From Echinococcus granulosus (lineage: Eukaryota; Platyhelminthes; Cestoda; Cyclophyllidea; Taeniidae), in NCBI RefSeq assembly GCF_000524195.1, contig NW_020170468.1:255308-319307 (forward strand): a DNA stretch of 64,000 nt, written 5' to 3'. Position numbers and translations under genes: made by a program. This document shows positions 34,777 to 47,000 of this stretch, piece by piece. The notes beneath the pieces were generated by a model. That model did no database searches, was not told where the DNA came from, and saw only the letters and a list, made by a program, of their open reading frames with translations. The first letter of the stretch is position 1; each line of letters opens with the position of its first letter.

Positions 34777-37700
34777 CTATTTATCATCAAATCCCATATT
34801 TCCAAGTATCTCTACCAACTGCTCAACATTGTCACCTCGCCGTGCCGAGATAAGCAGCACTTTTGGAGACAGCAAACCCGCCTGTGTAGCAGCATCGGAT
34901 AGACAGGTGGAGAGTTTGTGGAGAGTCTCTTGTCCCGATGAAGGCGGAACGACGAGATCGATTTTTGTGCCAATGACGAGAGAAGTTCTCCCAGTATCAT
35001 TCACAAGACGAGGATTAAATAGCTTCAACTCATGGTAGAGCACTTCCAGTTGGCAAGCAAAGTGAGCCGTGATCTCAGCTAATGAGAAGGCTCTTGAACC
35101 GTTAGTTAGAAAAGTACCAACATCGACTAGATAGACAAGAACGCGACAGCCCTCGATGAGACTGAGAAACTGAGCACCTAAACCCGCGTTGCGTTCTGCT
35201 GCGCCCTCAATAAGACCGGGCAAATCTGCAACTGGAAATAAAAAATATGATTGTAAGGAAAGAAGGAAATACTGAGTAAGTGATGGACGGTTTGAGTCTT
35301 TAATTAAGTCATCAGTTTGGTACATCCTAATGAGGAGAAATAAGCTGTCAAGGTGTAGTACAGGTGGAACGCATACAAGGTATCATATGAGCCCTTTAAG
35401 AATAAACTAAAAAATATCGAGGATGTTGGAAATGTGCGGAATAAACTAGAACTCAATACGTCTTGCTAAGAACTTTTGAGTATACAATTAGGTTCCTCGA
35501 AATTTCTAATAAAAAGCAGTCATAACAAACATGAAGTAGATCAGTAATAACACCTCAAATTTTATAGTTATTAGCTGCCCAAGTTCACTAAAAATGACGA
35601 AACGTCTTGCACAACCCCATTTCATTTTAGAGATTTTAATTTAAAGTTAATTTAATTAATCTTGCATAAAAAATAGGACACTACAGTTCCATTCCCACCA
35701 AGATTCTAGAATGATATTACTGCAAAAGTGAAAATGACGCGATGAACCATGTTTTAGCATTCCTATTATCCACTCACAGTTGGAACTGCGTCACCGCATG
35801 GTAAAAATGTCAAATGAACACCTATTTCATTCAATGTCCCCAATTCCAATTCAGCTCTTTATCCGACAGCCCCCATTAGCCAATATCATTTCATTTGGGA
35901 TCCGTTTGGGTGGTACAACCCGGACCTGAATTTCATCACCAGTAAAAGAATTTGGCACTACAGCTTTTCTCTTAGTCATGCCAGTCATAAGCTTTTGGTG
36001 TCAGCATTGTGCCCTGTTTATGATGTTATCCTCGAATTTCTTGCTCTTTCTACTAAATTGTGTCAAAATACACGTTGTACTCGAACTGCTAGAAATTGTT
36101 CTGTATAAATTTAGAATATAACGACTGACAGGTACCTAACTCAGCCTCCTTATATCGGTTTTGAGCCAAATCCAACAAAACAGCTTCTTAGTAGACTGCC
36201 GTGTATTGTGAAGGTCAATGTGCTTATTTTACAGGTACGTTCATGAAGAGCCCAAAAATGGTAACACGTCTGTGGTCCCTAAATTACACCTGTGTGGCGA
36301 AATATACAGTTCCATACATGCATAAATGCCCTTTTATCCAGCGATGGTCGCATAGGGCTCATATTCAGGGAACTTCATTCAAATAGCTCGTTTTGTTTTT
36401 GACACTTGTGGTCTCCGGATCTAGCAGTACACCAGCAGTGTGCTTGTCGCCAGATGAGTATGCCTCATTGAATTTTCAGAGATGATTTTGGCTCCATATC
36501 ATTTCCCACATTTAGTAACCAGGGTAGTCACTTAACAAGGTTCAGCACGAGAAACGCACTCAACAGTTTGACACTGTCGTTGCCGCCTTTGTCATTATTT
36601 CGATGAAGGATTTTGAGAGTGCCGACGTGTGGTTGGAGGGTGGTGAAGGGATGTGGCGCGACTCGAGGTCGAGCTCGAGTCAGACGGCGCAGGAGGGTCG
36701 ACTTGCCCGAGTTAGGACCACCCACCAACCCTACGTCAGTGAAATTGGTGAGTCGTAGCAGCAACCGTCGTGACTGGCCCATAGCACCGCGCTCAGCAAA
36801 CCGCAGGGCAGCCTCGCCAATTCGTGGCAGGACCTCTACACTCCTACTTTGGTTGGCGGAAGCAAGAAATGCGTTGCCACGACCACCTGCACCACCACGA
36901 GCGGCAATCAGAGTCTCAGAGGGTGCAACGAGGGTCCACAGAAGACTCGAAGTATCGGTACGGTGGGCAGATATGGTTGAGTCTTCCTTCGAGGCTAACA
37001 AATGGACCTGCGTGTCTAAAGGCACCTAAGAAAGTAAGAATTTGGGTATATTCGACCAAAGCCCACGGTTTAAGGATGACTTACTAGGTTTCCTTGCATT
37101 ACAAATTCAAGTCACGGCTACCTAAGGGGATGAATTTCTTACATTTAGTTTATCAGGCGAATTTGGTAAATTTCACTTGGTTTCGGACATGTATTGATAA
37201 TTTGTACATCATCAATTTACTTTTTCAGTGTTTATCGATAAAAGTCCACTTAATCTAGTCATCAATAAGGCCTGAATAGTATTTTGCAAATTACGTGGCC
37301 TCAAGATTGTCCAAACGGTATTCCAATATTCCAAAAAGCAACGATGCAGGAAGAGACTAACTTCTCTTAGCAGTACCGATTTTACCCCACCTTAAATATT
37401 GACAAGAAAGTATTCCCAATTTTAAAAAGAACGAAAACATTTAATGCAAGCGTAATTTTGACGTTTATTTTGCAATATGATTAATAGAGGTCATAACAGT
37501 AACTAAACTTCAGAAAATACAGGTATAATTTCATTCACTATAGTTTTCAGAGGCTGTCAGAAGTGAATTCCAAATTTCGCCTTAAAGAAGTGAACGGTGC
37601 ATTTTAGAAGAAAACTGCTCACCTGAGGTCACAGCAATAAAATCTAACCCTTAACATCAAGTCTATTTACTGCGAGGAGGAAAGTTTGATTGGTTTTAAC

Positions 37701-39650
37701 GGCAATCCAGATATACAATTCCCGCTCTTTAGAAGACATAAAAAAATAAATTTTTGTACTAAAGAAGGAAAAAATCACACCTGATTGAAGCACAGAAAGC
37801 TTCTAGGCTTAAAAGACTTTTCGATTCGAGAATATGTGATCGGTTCATACCCATCTGGTCGAGAGAGGAAAACGTAAAAAGCACACAAATAAAAAGTGAA
37901 TTTATTTTTCAGTATCCAAATCAACAGCTAAGCATCCAATACCACAATTGGGCAGAACACTACAAATCTAGAACAACTTACTTGTTTAAAAATCATAAAA
38001 TGAATCCAAAGAAGTTTAATTGGTTCAGAAAATTGAATTAAATCTACAAATTGGAGCCAATCAAATTTTCATGCAGTAGTACAGGTATGAGGTATTGATG
38101 TATTAGGTCAGTAGACATGGCCAAATCGGAAGGTTTAAGCAGAGTTTGGAAAGTAGAAAGAACAAACTATTGAGCCGAAATTACCAATGACAGCCAGGTA
38201 TTTTACCGCCATTATGTCTGATACGTACTCCGGCCTTCAATTACATTTTAAGTGGCCAACAAATAATAACCCACTAAAACACCATGAAAACTAAACAAAA
38301 TTTAAACCATATGCAACAAAAGTGCGACAGCAAGAAGCGATCACCAATTCGATCCAGACAGAATCCATTCAAACCTCTCTACCTATCAATGTCGTATTCT
38401 AGCTTTCGCAAGTGGAGCTGTACCCATTTCCACTATAGCCCAACGGTATCCACAAAGCTCGGAATGGAGGAAATCAAACTGTTCTGACCATCAACAAACG
38501 TATTATGAATTTACTATTCACATTTCCAACAAACGCACCTTTGCACACTGATAAACTGATTCTACAGCGTACATTATCTTAACAAATGCAAAAATTTCCT
38601 CTATGTTCATATTTTGAGGAGAGGACGTGCAGAGTAGTTAATTAAGAAATTTTCAAACTCAAAATCTGAGAACAGCCATAATGTCGAAAATGTCCCTCCT
38701 CAATTCAGTAGTCAAAGTAACTTCATGTTTCTGTGCGTTTTTTTAGAAAATCCGAAGCCACAAATCACATTTATGTTGACGATGCAACTCAATTCCAGAC
38801 AGGATGACAAATATTAATAGCACTCGCACTTTCATATAGTTTAGCAGTGTCGTTTAAGAGAGCATGGCAAAAAACGCACCACGAAAAGTGACTCAAGAAA
38901 AGAAATTACAGTGTTAAATTTTATAGTAACTCGCTAATTTGAACGGATTCAGAAATAATAAATGACATATCTTAGACTAACAGACAAATGCGTTAAAACT
39001 CAAAGCATGAACAAAAAGCGGGAAGAAATCTTGTCTTATAAATGCGGCAGGTTTAAGTCTGGATTAAAAACAGTTCCAATGAATGCTGGATTGGAAAAAT
39101 CGTCTGTTGGTGACATTTGACATATCTGATATGCAGGTACCTCGGACGACAACGGGAATCCAACTAACTTTAACAACGAGATTTTTGCCATTGGAACCAT
39201 GACGATTGCCCCCCAACCCTTTGCTTCCATTAGCAGCCCTAAGTACCGAATTCACGTTGGAGAAGTCGACCACTTCTGGGTCAGCTGCAAAGATGAAAAG
39301 GGAAATGTTTATAGCGCAGCTATCGAATATACTTTCTACTAAGCTTTTAATAAGTAGCAACCTTGAAATATCACATGACCTCCGTTTCCACCATCTCCAC
39401 CACTCGGACCGCTGTAAGGGTTGCAGAAGTAACGATCAAAGGCAATACAACCATCACCCCCCTTACCCGCGTGCACTACAACCTGTTTCATATCGACAAA
39501 GGGACGCAGCTAAAGCAGTGGCTCATATAAAGATCAAGAAAATTTGCAAACCGTATATCCCGAAGCTCGTGCTTTCGCCTTCAAATAAACACTAACACCG
39601 GCCGTTGATAAGGAGCGAGAGAGTACCAAAGTGTATGCAAGCAGAACCAT
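34777..39650 (-). CDS. Mitochondrial Obg-family GTPase (GTPBP5/GTPBP10 type)
   Basis: GTPase for assembly of the large mitoribosomal subunit. Exons, reading down: 39650-39597, 39509-39362, 39284-39169, 37025-36560 and 35231-34777; 412 residues, all phases consistent. The start [18 protein letters not shown] looks like a mitochondrial targeting sequence. The Obg fold follows, with its glycine-rich stretches ([35 protein letters not shown]). The G domain has G1 GGPNSGKST (208-216), a G2-type FTTLQP, G3 ADLPG with LIEGAAE (263-272), G4 TKID (350-353) and G5 ISA. The protein ends soon after the G domain, like GTPBP5/MTG2, without the longer tail of GTPBP10. Whether it is GTPBP5 or GTPBP10 cannot be settled by eye. 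The exon 4 end (TTGA|GTGCGT) was chosen because it joins in phase to IADLPG. The gene starts 89 bp after the TMEM70-like gene, and a 3' splice site 5 nt before the ATG suggests trans-splicing. Confidence 0.93.
35232..36559 (-). other. Obg GTPase intron 4 with open frames on both strands
   Basis: 1,328 nt. Between 35,818 and 36,108 the plus strand is open for 97 codons with no ATG at its start. On the minus strand 35988-35851 is an ATG-started frame of 45 codons. Neither resembles a known protein, and no splice pairs tie them to a neighbouring gene. Confidence 0.4.
37026..39168 (-). other. Obg GTPase intron 3
   Basis: 2,143 nt of AT-rich sequence between AAA|GTTAGT and TTTCTTAG|GTG. No nested gene is supported; a 67-codon plus-strand frame at 38,284 has no protein-like features. 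Confidence 0.6.
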
Positions 39651-39655
39651 GTGCT

Positions 39656-39657
39656 CT
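39656..39657 (-). promoter_or_regulatory. Likely SL trans-splice acceptor of the Obg GTPase gene
   Basis: TTTACCTTCTAG on the minus strand ends 5 nt before the ATG of the GTPase and about 80 nt after the poly(A) signal of the upstream gene. There is no room for a promoter plus a donor exon in this gap, so a trans-spliced leader is the simplest reading. The leader itself is not in the window. Confidence 0.6.
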
Positions 39658-39738
39658 AGAAGGTAAACAAAGCATACGTTTAATCTGATAACTGCTTTCA
39701 GAAACACAAGTAGAAAATGGCAAGAGTTCGTAAAACAG

Positions 39739-39744
39739 TTTATT
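39739..39744 (-). terminator. Poly(A) signal overlapping the TMEM70-like stop codon
   Basis: The gene ends CAA TAA A on the minus strand, so AATAAA uses the last two bases of the Gln codon, the stop codon and the next base. The 3' UTR would then be only some 15-30 nt, which fits tight packing within a polycistronic unit. Confidence 0.65.
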
Positions 39745-40294
39745 GGAACTTGATGGGTCTGTCAAGACCAAAAAGTTGGTTCTTCATTTCAGGGTCACTG
39801 AAACCAGATTCAAGTACTAGGAGGGTAGTCTTCTTATTTACAGTCATATTGGCAAAGCACAGACTGGCGACAGAATAGGAGACCTCTTCCAGACTGAATT
39901 CAACCTTTTTGGGCCGAAGGAAAATGGTCTTCGTGTAAGCCGTGAATCGGCCTGTTTGAGAATTGTAGTTGATTTTGAAAACACAGGAACGAGTTAATAC
40001 GTGAAGAATGGCAGGGGTAAGGGCAGCAAATGAGAGACTAGAAATGAGAAACGGTGCGAAACTTGCCATGGTAGCAAACTTTGAAAAGAGGAAAGGTTGA
40101 GCAGCAAGAACGAGGCCACTCGATGTAAGAGAAAATAATTTAACACCCACAACAAGGTTCGAGACAGGATTGGTGTACACTTGCATGTTTAACGAAGAAT
40201 TGGTTGAGTAAGACGGATCGAAGCAACGAAGGCGCAACAAGTTGGAACGAATGAAAGATGTCGCGATACCACAAGATGACTTTGAAGCAATCAT
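39740..40294 (-). CDS. TMEM70: TMEM70-like mitochondrial inner-membrane protein
   Basis: TMEM70 is an inner-membrane assembly factor for ATP synthase (complex V), acting on the c-ring, and also affects complex I. The frame from the ATG at 40294 gives 184 residues. The first 40 are rich in Ser, Arg and Leu without acidic residues until FDPS, as in a targeting peptide. The family signature follows: VYTNPVSNLVVGVKLFSLTS with SGLVLAAQPFLF as the start of membrane hairpin 1, a second hydrophobic stretch APFLISSLSFAALTPAILHV, then the matrix part FKINYNSQTGRFTAYTKTIF. An in-frame stretch upstream has no ATG, and an acceptor (TTTTTTATCTAG) lies 8 nt before the chosen ATG. It is the first gene of a pair with the Obg GTPase, 89 bp downstream on the same strand. 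Identification is by sequence pattern only. Confidence 0.82.
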   Translation of the reverse strand: MIASKSSCGIATSFIRSNLLRLRCFDPSYSTNSSLNMQVYTNPVSNLVVGVKLFSLTSSGLVLAAQPFLFSKFATMASFAPFLISSLSFAALTPAILHVLTRSCVFKINYNSQTGRFTAYTKTIFLRPKKVEFSLEEVSYSVASLCFANMTVNKKTTLLVLESGFSDPEMKNQLFGLDRPIKFQ

Positions 40295-43200
40295 GCTAAT
40301 ATCTAGATAAAAAAGTTTGGTAACAGTTGAAGTTCGAATAAACAAACATGATCAAGCGGGGATGAACAAACAAAAGCGCATTGGATAAATATGGTGCTAG
40401 TAAGTTGTGGTAAACTTAGTATCTGCTAAATTCGTACCATCCTAATAATATTACATGGTGAGTGTCATTTAAAAGCACAATTTAAATTATTTTAAATGCT
40501 ACGAAATACGTACACGACGTAGATAGACTAGCAAGAAGTAATTAAACGATCCAAATCGTCACACGTATGACAGGACACAAAGCGGTAACACGTAAACGTT
40601 TATTTTAGTGGTAAAAACCCCACATTTTTCAGATCTCCTATCTAAGAAAGAAATAAAAACAAATATGCACGGAGAAATCGTACCATACACACCCAAATAA
40701 ATTTCCGGCATCTATGATGGTGGCCTTGAGATCCAAATTTGTAAATACCAGGACATATTTTGTGTGAGCTTATTCTATAAACTGAACAGTTTATTGCTGA
40801 CGCACAGATAATTTTTAAATCAAAAATTTTATTTTAAATTTATATTTTGTTTGGCTGTATATTCAGCTAGATGGCCTTTGCAGCACTCCTGTTGAGACAG
40901 GCTGCGAGTAGAATTAAAATCCGTGGATTTTGAAGTGTCCGCCTACTTAACCATACGGTTTCATAATGTGTGACACCACTGCACATCAGTTCGAACATAG
41001 CTCGTCACGCCCCGTGGCTGTAACTAATTTTAAAGTGGATTGCAACTAAGTAGACAGGGTCAAAGATGGAGTATTGAATTCGCAACGGAGGGAGAATGTT
41101 ATTCGCCGTAGTACGCACTGTACATCTGGCCGTCTAGGTTTTTAAGTAACGCCTAGCCAGCTGAGCGAATTCTATTGGGAGAAAATTTACTCGGTGATGA
41201 TCCTAAATGCTGGGTGTTGTTTACAACGAACATTTAGCTGTCGGTGGCTACAGATCCTAAAAAAAAACCATTTTGAAAAATGATGTAGAGCCAGCCCTTT
41301 TTTTGAGACAATTTGCAATTTGTTGAAATTTTGCCCCACACGATGATTGTTAGATCTGACAAAAGAAGTGTTGATTGATCATAAGTGAGATTTTTGACCC
41401 TTCTGTAGTGAGGCTTCTGAGCTTCGGATCATCACAGTAAATACCTTTCGCCTGTAACGCTCATACGGTGACCGACTAAAAAAATTAGAATTGTACTCAA
41501 CATCAATCGCTTCCTGTTACTGCTGCCACCAATGCAGCATCACGAGTCCTCACTGAAGTCGTAGTAGGCCCTAAGGGTATGGAAATAGGCCAGTTATTAC
41601 CACATAAAAGAGGAGAACTATGGTCACGGCCGGATGGCAGCGTCCCTAGCAGAATTGCAATCTCTGGAACTCATGGTCCCCCATCCTAAGCACGTACAAT
41701 AAACATGGCAACGCTGCAGCGCCATAACTAGTTTCGGAAACCACAGAAATTTTAACTGGAAACAATTTCTGCTAAGCGTGTTACACTACCTTACAAAACT
41801 AACCATTTTATCGTACCCGAGTGAGGTTATTCTGCATTTTGAGTTGTGATAGTAAGTTACGTACTGGTATGTTGCATTTGCAACTGGTACTCTGAGCGTG
41901 TTGGAGTGAATTATAAAGTGGAACATCCCATATTGTTTACGAGTCTTCAACTTTGTAGCAATGACAAAAGGAAATGTAAAGCTGCTTAAACTGTTTTAGT
42001 AACTATAATTTGCAAATAAAATCACGCATGAAAAAATAGGTGGAATTGGTATGTACTACTTCATATATGCAACTCTTTTTCCTTTTATGACTAGGATTTT
42101 GCCACTTAGGGCAAACATCTCAAATTCATTAGTGCATTTACACTAAGTGCTAACCACTCCTTATCGTTTTGCTGTCTATCTAGTAGTTCTATTACTGAAT
42201 ATCTGTTTTATTCCACCATGTTAATTCTAATAGCTCTTAACTTCCTTAAGCCCATAGAGTTGTTTTTCAATCATCAAAACATGTCACCCTTTAAATTGTT
42301 ATAACGACTTTTAGTTGATTTTTGCTTTAAGTACCTAACAAAATAAGTGATTTAGTCACTTAAATTTCCTCTAAGAATTCACCAATTCTGCTTATATTTC
42401 CAATGTTAGAGTTACCAAGGTTGTCTAACTCCCTCGTAAAATGTAGTTATGGCCCATTTCATTAGCTCTTACTTCGTAGCTGTACCTTTTTACGCAACCT
42501 TCGTTACGACATCCTGCATACAAGCCGTTGAGCAACACTTAAAGATTTGCCTTTGTAATTTACAAATGGACAGAGCACTCTAGAGTATCATTTCAGTAGT
42601 CACTTTATTTCCAACCATTTGCAGACAGAGCGGCTCTGAGATCGTGCGGAGTGGGTACGTGAGGTAAATTGTGCTTAATTTTAAGACCGAATTCTCTGGG
42701 GTACGAGAAAGACGAGTGATCTTCCGTCCGTTTGCGTATCCCCTAGCTTTTACCCCATTTCTCCCCTTGCCTGACCCGCACACACCCCTAGGAGTTGCAG
42801 TGATGTTCAGCTGGTTCCTTGCGCCACCTACGCCGGCGTATAATCAACGAGGGAGTACCCGACCCGTCCCATGGGTATCGGTTCAGGCAAACCCTCTGGG
42901 AAATTGATGGTCGTCAAGCCCTAAAAGAGGTTTGTGCCGAGCTGATTCGCTCGAGGCCGCAACGCTCGGCTAATTCCCATATTACAAATCGACTTCCCTT
43001 ACCCTGACACAATCTAATTTTGGTATTCTTATCAATTAGCCGCACATGAATCGAGTCGGTTTACACCTACTGTAGAGATTGAACGAGAGAGCAGATTATG
43101 AGATGATCATTAATTTAACTTTTGTGGGTACGAAAAACCTCATTTTGATCAGGAATCTCCAAAATTAAATATCTATACAGCAGTTGGCTATTTAGGTATC

Positions 43201-44029
43201 CCCACCTATGAGCTTAACTAACTTGCTTATTACATTGGAAGAACTTCAAGAATTTGCATGAATGAGCACTGCGCTGAACAGATTCAATAAAAGGATGTTG
43301 ATTAGTGCAGAGGAATACAAGTTAGCCTTTAATTTGGACTAATTAGGAATCCTACACTATTTTAAAAGTACTTTAGTATTTCGTCAATGCGAGCAAGCTG
43401 TAAAATTTTATGCATCCCTATTTTGCTATTCTTCTAGATTACAATTCTACCAGCCTGAAAAATCCCATGATTTCATTGGTGCTGTCTTTCCCTCAAGCTC
43501 AGTTTCTTGCAAACTTTATTCCCTTTTCTGCAAATCAGTACTTCCTTACATAATACGCTGCGCTTTCTACCAAGCAGCTTTTCAATCCATTTGGTCGAAG
43601 TCGGGGATTAACAAGAGAAGCCTCGAAAAGCCTCTGAAGTTGTTCTACTTCTACCCTACGGAAATCATCTTAACCCTTTAAGAAAAATGAAGGTCAAAAA
43701 TTATTTAATTTTTGTTATTTGACTGCCATTCGTTCCTTCATAATGCAAATTTTAAGTGGTCGTGCAACTCACTCTTCGAAGTTTATTTGTTTAATCGAAT
43801 TTTAGCTACATTATGACGAAAATAGCATATTTTAATAAAACCGAAGATGCGAACTCAGCGTTCTGATCACTCGAAAATTTTGCTCTAGGCACGTCATCAT
43901 TGGCTGTTGCATCACCTGATGCCTGTCCAACCACATTCCCGCATACATGCGCGCGGAAGCCCATGCTGGGGGATGTGTAAACACTGAAGGCTACTCACTC
44001 GAGCATACAGTCATCATAGATTGCCTTCC
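40295..44029. other. Intergenic region with GC-richer, repeat-like patches
   Basis: AT-rich background with several GC-richer patches at about 40,960-41,230, 41,500-41,700 and 42,580-43,010. The last contains an exon-like frame (42811-42929). The patches have no recognised coding content and may be old transposable-element remnants. The final 130 bases before 44,030 are rich in CpG and probably belong to the promoter and 5' UTR of the zinc-finger gene. Confidence 0.4.
42811..42929 (+). other. Exon-like open segment, unassigned
   Basis: After an acceptor GATGTTCAG, 39 codons read GSLRHLRRRIINEGVPDPSH and GYRFRQTLWEIDGRQALKE up to AAAGAG|GTTTGT. Composition is protein-like and GC-rich, phase 1 in and phase 0 out. 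It fits no neighbouring gene and I do not recognise it; an old transposon fragment is equally possible. Confidence 0.25.
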
Positions 44030-47000
44030 ATGGCCTCGGTTGAGAGAAGAGTGCCCCAACGAGCGGTTTTATCCGACTCTACCCAATGTAAGTCATCTGT
44101 GGTTGCCTCACCGATTATAATCAGGGTTCTTTCTAAAATATCCTATGAATCGTTTCGACTTTTCAGTTAAATTGGATTCTCAAACGAAGCAATTTGTTTA
44201 GCAACAAGATAGTTTTAATGCTGTAGAATTTTGCAACTTCGAAAACTTGAAATGCAGTTTTTTTGCACTGGGCTTTGAACGATGGCTTGTGGTCTGTGCT
44301 GGAAATACGCGAAATTCCAGCTGAACCACTTGAGGATATTCAACTACCAGCAGCCAAACAAATGTTGATAAGTGAGACAATATTATCGTTAGATGATAAT
44401 TCACCTATGAAACTTGCGGATTTATGTAGTTGACTACTTTCATGCTACCATTTGCAAAGAAAATAGCAAATTTCGTCCCACGCGAATTATTTTTACATGA
44501 TATATTAGATTTTTCCATAAGTTAATTTAAGATTTAACCACACTTGTTCGCAAAATTCGCGATCATTCTAAGTAAAAAGCACAGCACAAATTTCGATCAT
44601 GAATTCAGCATCGGTTCTGGTGTGTCAGATATGATCATAGGATTGTATGAAATATATTTTAGAAGTCCGAATGCAAATCCAACCGCAGTACACCTGCTTT
44701 GTATAATTGGGTAAATATTAATGTAAATAATAATCATTTGAGTGGAAACTTTAATTGACTATATTTTTCCAAGCAGAAGCAGCAGGCGATTACGTTTTAC
44801 ATAGGATTTGCCTGTAATATTGGATAATATGTACTGGCTTATAGGATTCAAAAATTTAGAGTAAATAAAACGTTTCAGATAAATCTAGTGGTATGTATGT
44901 GCCAGCAAAAGTGGTAGGCATTTAATTCTGAACAGCTTGCGCCTGCTGTCACAACTATATTGATTGCTTTTTTTCTCAGTGGATTTATTCCTTTAAATTT
45001 ATCTTTTGGACACTGTTTTTCATAATGCGTTGATTTCATTAAATAGTTTGCAAAATCTGCATAGTTTTATGGTATTTTGTAATGATCCTTACTTTGATGG
45101 TATCATTGAAGGTTGTTTGAACAAAATTTGGAAATTGTGTAAAGGTTTTTAAAAATGTGACAATGGGTATCATTGAGGGATTAACTGCAACTCGTCCTAG
45201 TACCAGTTGCTCTAGCAACAAACGACTGAACATAGAATTTTAAATCAGCAGCAGCACTTTTTCTTCACAGGTGACAATTTTCCTGCTTCTGATCTCCATT
45301 TTTAGTCATGTCCAAGAAGAGATGCTAGTAAATTAATAGCTTTTTTTGCTGAGTAAAATCAATTGATTTGTTGTTTATATACACGATATCTCTTTAATCC
45401 ATTGGTTCAAAGTGTATAACCATTGTGGAAAGTCTGCAGAAGTTATCACACTTTGAAACACATAAAGTTAAGCAATGATTAATCTAAAGGGCAAAATTCT
45501 CACTATTTTGACTCGTGTAAATTTTTTTCCTATTTTTGCTTTTTTACTGTCAACTGCTTGTTCACAGGAAAAGATTTGAAGCCTGGAACTCACGCCACAG
45601 ATAAGCATCATTTACCAAGGATAACTTAAAAGCTTTGTTAGATGTTGCGCTTTTCATTGTAATTTTCCCAATGGGACACAATCGTTGGCAAGACTTTCCT
45701 AAGTTCGTTCGTTTAATCAATAGAGATTGATTAAAAATAGTGGCACTTTAATGCTTTATTATGTACTATGTTATAAAAACTGGTCTGCTTATTTTTAGGC
45801 CCTACTCCCGATAAATGAAGGTCTACATGCTTATTGTTTGTAAAGCAATGCCTTACATTCCATGAGAGAGTGTTGTTTACTAAAGCTTCACATGAAACCA
45901 TACCATACTTGTTCCCCATGAGAGCACCCCTCAGAGATTTCATGCAAAATCCCTTTATTCTATTATTTAATTACTTTCACAAATTCCTCGCAGATGGTAA
46001 TATGATTAGAGGATGAGTCTTCAGTGACAAATTTCTGTGAATACGTTACTAACACCGAAACTTCCGTCTTCGAGATGCATATTAGCAAACCCCAGCCTTC
46101 TGAAAACTATTGTTAATGATGTGTGTGACATTTATTCTTCAGACTAAAATTACTTTTTAATCTGCGCAAATTACCTCGGATAGTTTTGGATTGCACTTAA
46201 AAGTAATCATGACGATCAGTAAAATGAAAACACTTTGAAACCATTGATATTGTCAACCTCTGCCTGTCACTCAGTGGAACTTTTAGTAAAATGTTACAAC
46301 TATGAGCACTTTTACAAATTCCAACAGAAATTTACTGTAAAATGCTTTATGTTAAACAAAATTATGTTTGCTTAATGAGGTAAACCCATTGTTTGCTCTT
46401 ACTACACATCACTCATAAATGTTTGGCAGTTTATTAAACGTAGGATGCACAGATCCAGACAAAGGCAATTTGCTAGAATGCTAATTTATAAATCATGAAA
46501 CTTCGAAGCATTAAGTGGATGAAAATCGTTTGTTTAATGTTAAATTTTGGGGAAATATATCAGTAGTGTAAAAATGTATGAATATCGGTTTATTACTATC
46601 TTATGTAAATAACTCTATTTATCAGAGTTCACGCAGATTAACGGAAAATTCCTGTTTATTGTTATTATTAGTGCAGACAGTTTGTAATGGTGTTTGTTAG
46701 TGACGCGTATGCAATCGATGCATCTGAGTTTGGCTGAAAGAAATGCAGGATAATAGGGGTTTAAGAGTGCTTTCTAATGTATTGTAAGATCCAACTGGAA
46801 GTGAAAGAAAATCGAGAAAGTATGGTGGTTTTGGATTATCGAGCGGTGGAGCGAAGCCCTTTGGAAACACCTAAATTCTCATGGGGACGGTAAGGAGGTG
46901 GTGGTAGTGGTGGGGGGATGAAGGGAAAGGGAGGAGAGGGAAAAGACAACTCGCGAAGGTGAACATGGGTGCTCCCCTGGGATAGCGAGAAAGTTGGAGT

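Noticed and set aside
36613..37087. Plus-strand frames over the Obg GTPase exon 4
   Set aside because: Shadow of the G-domain exon on the minus strand.
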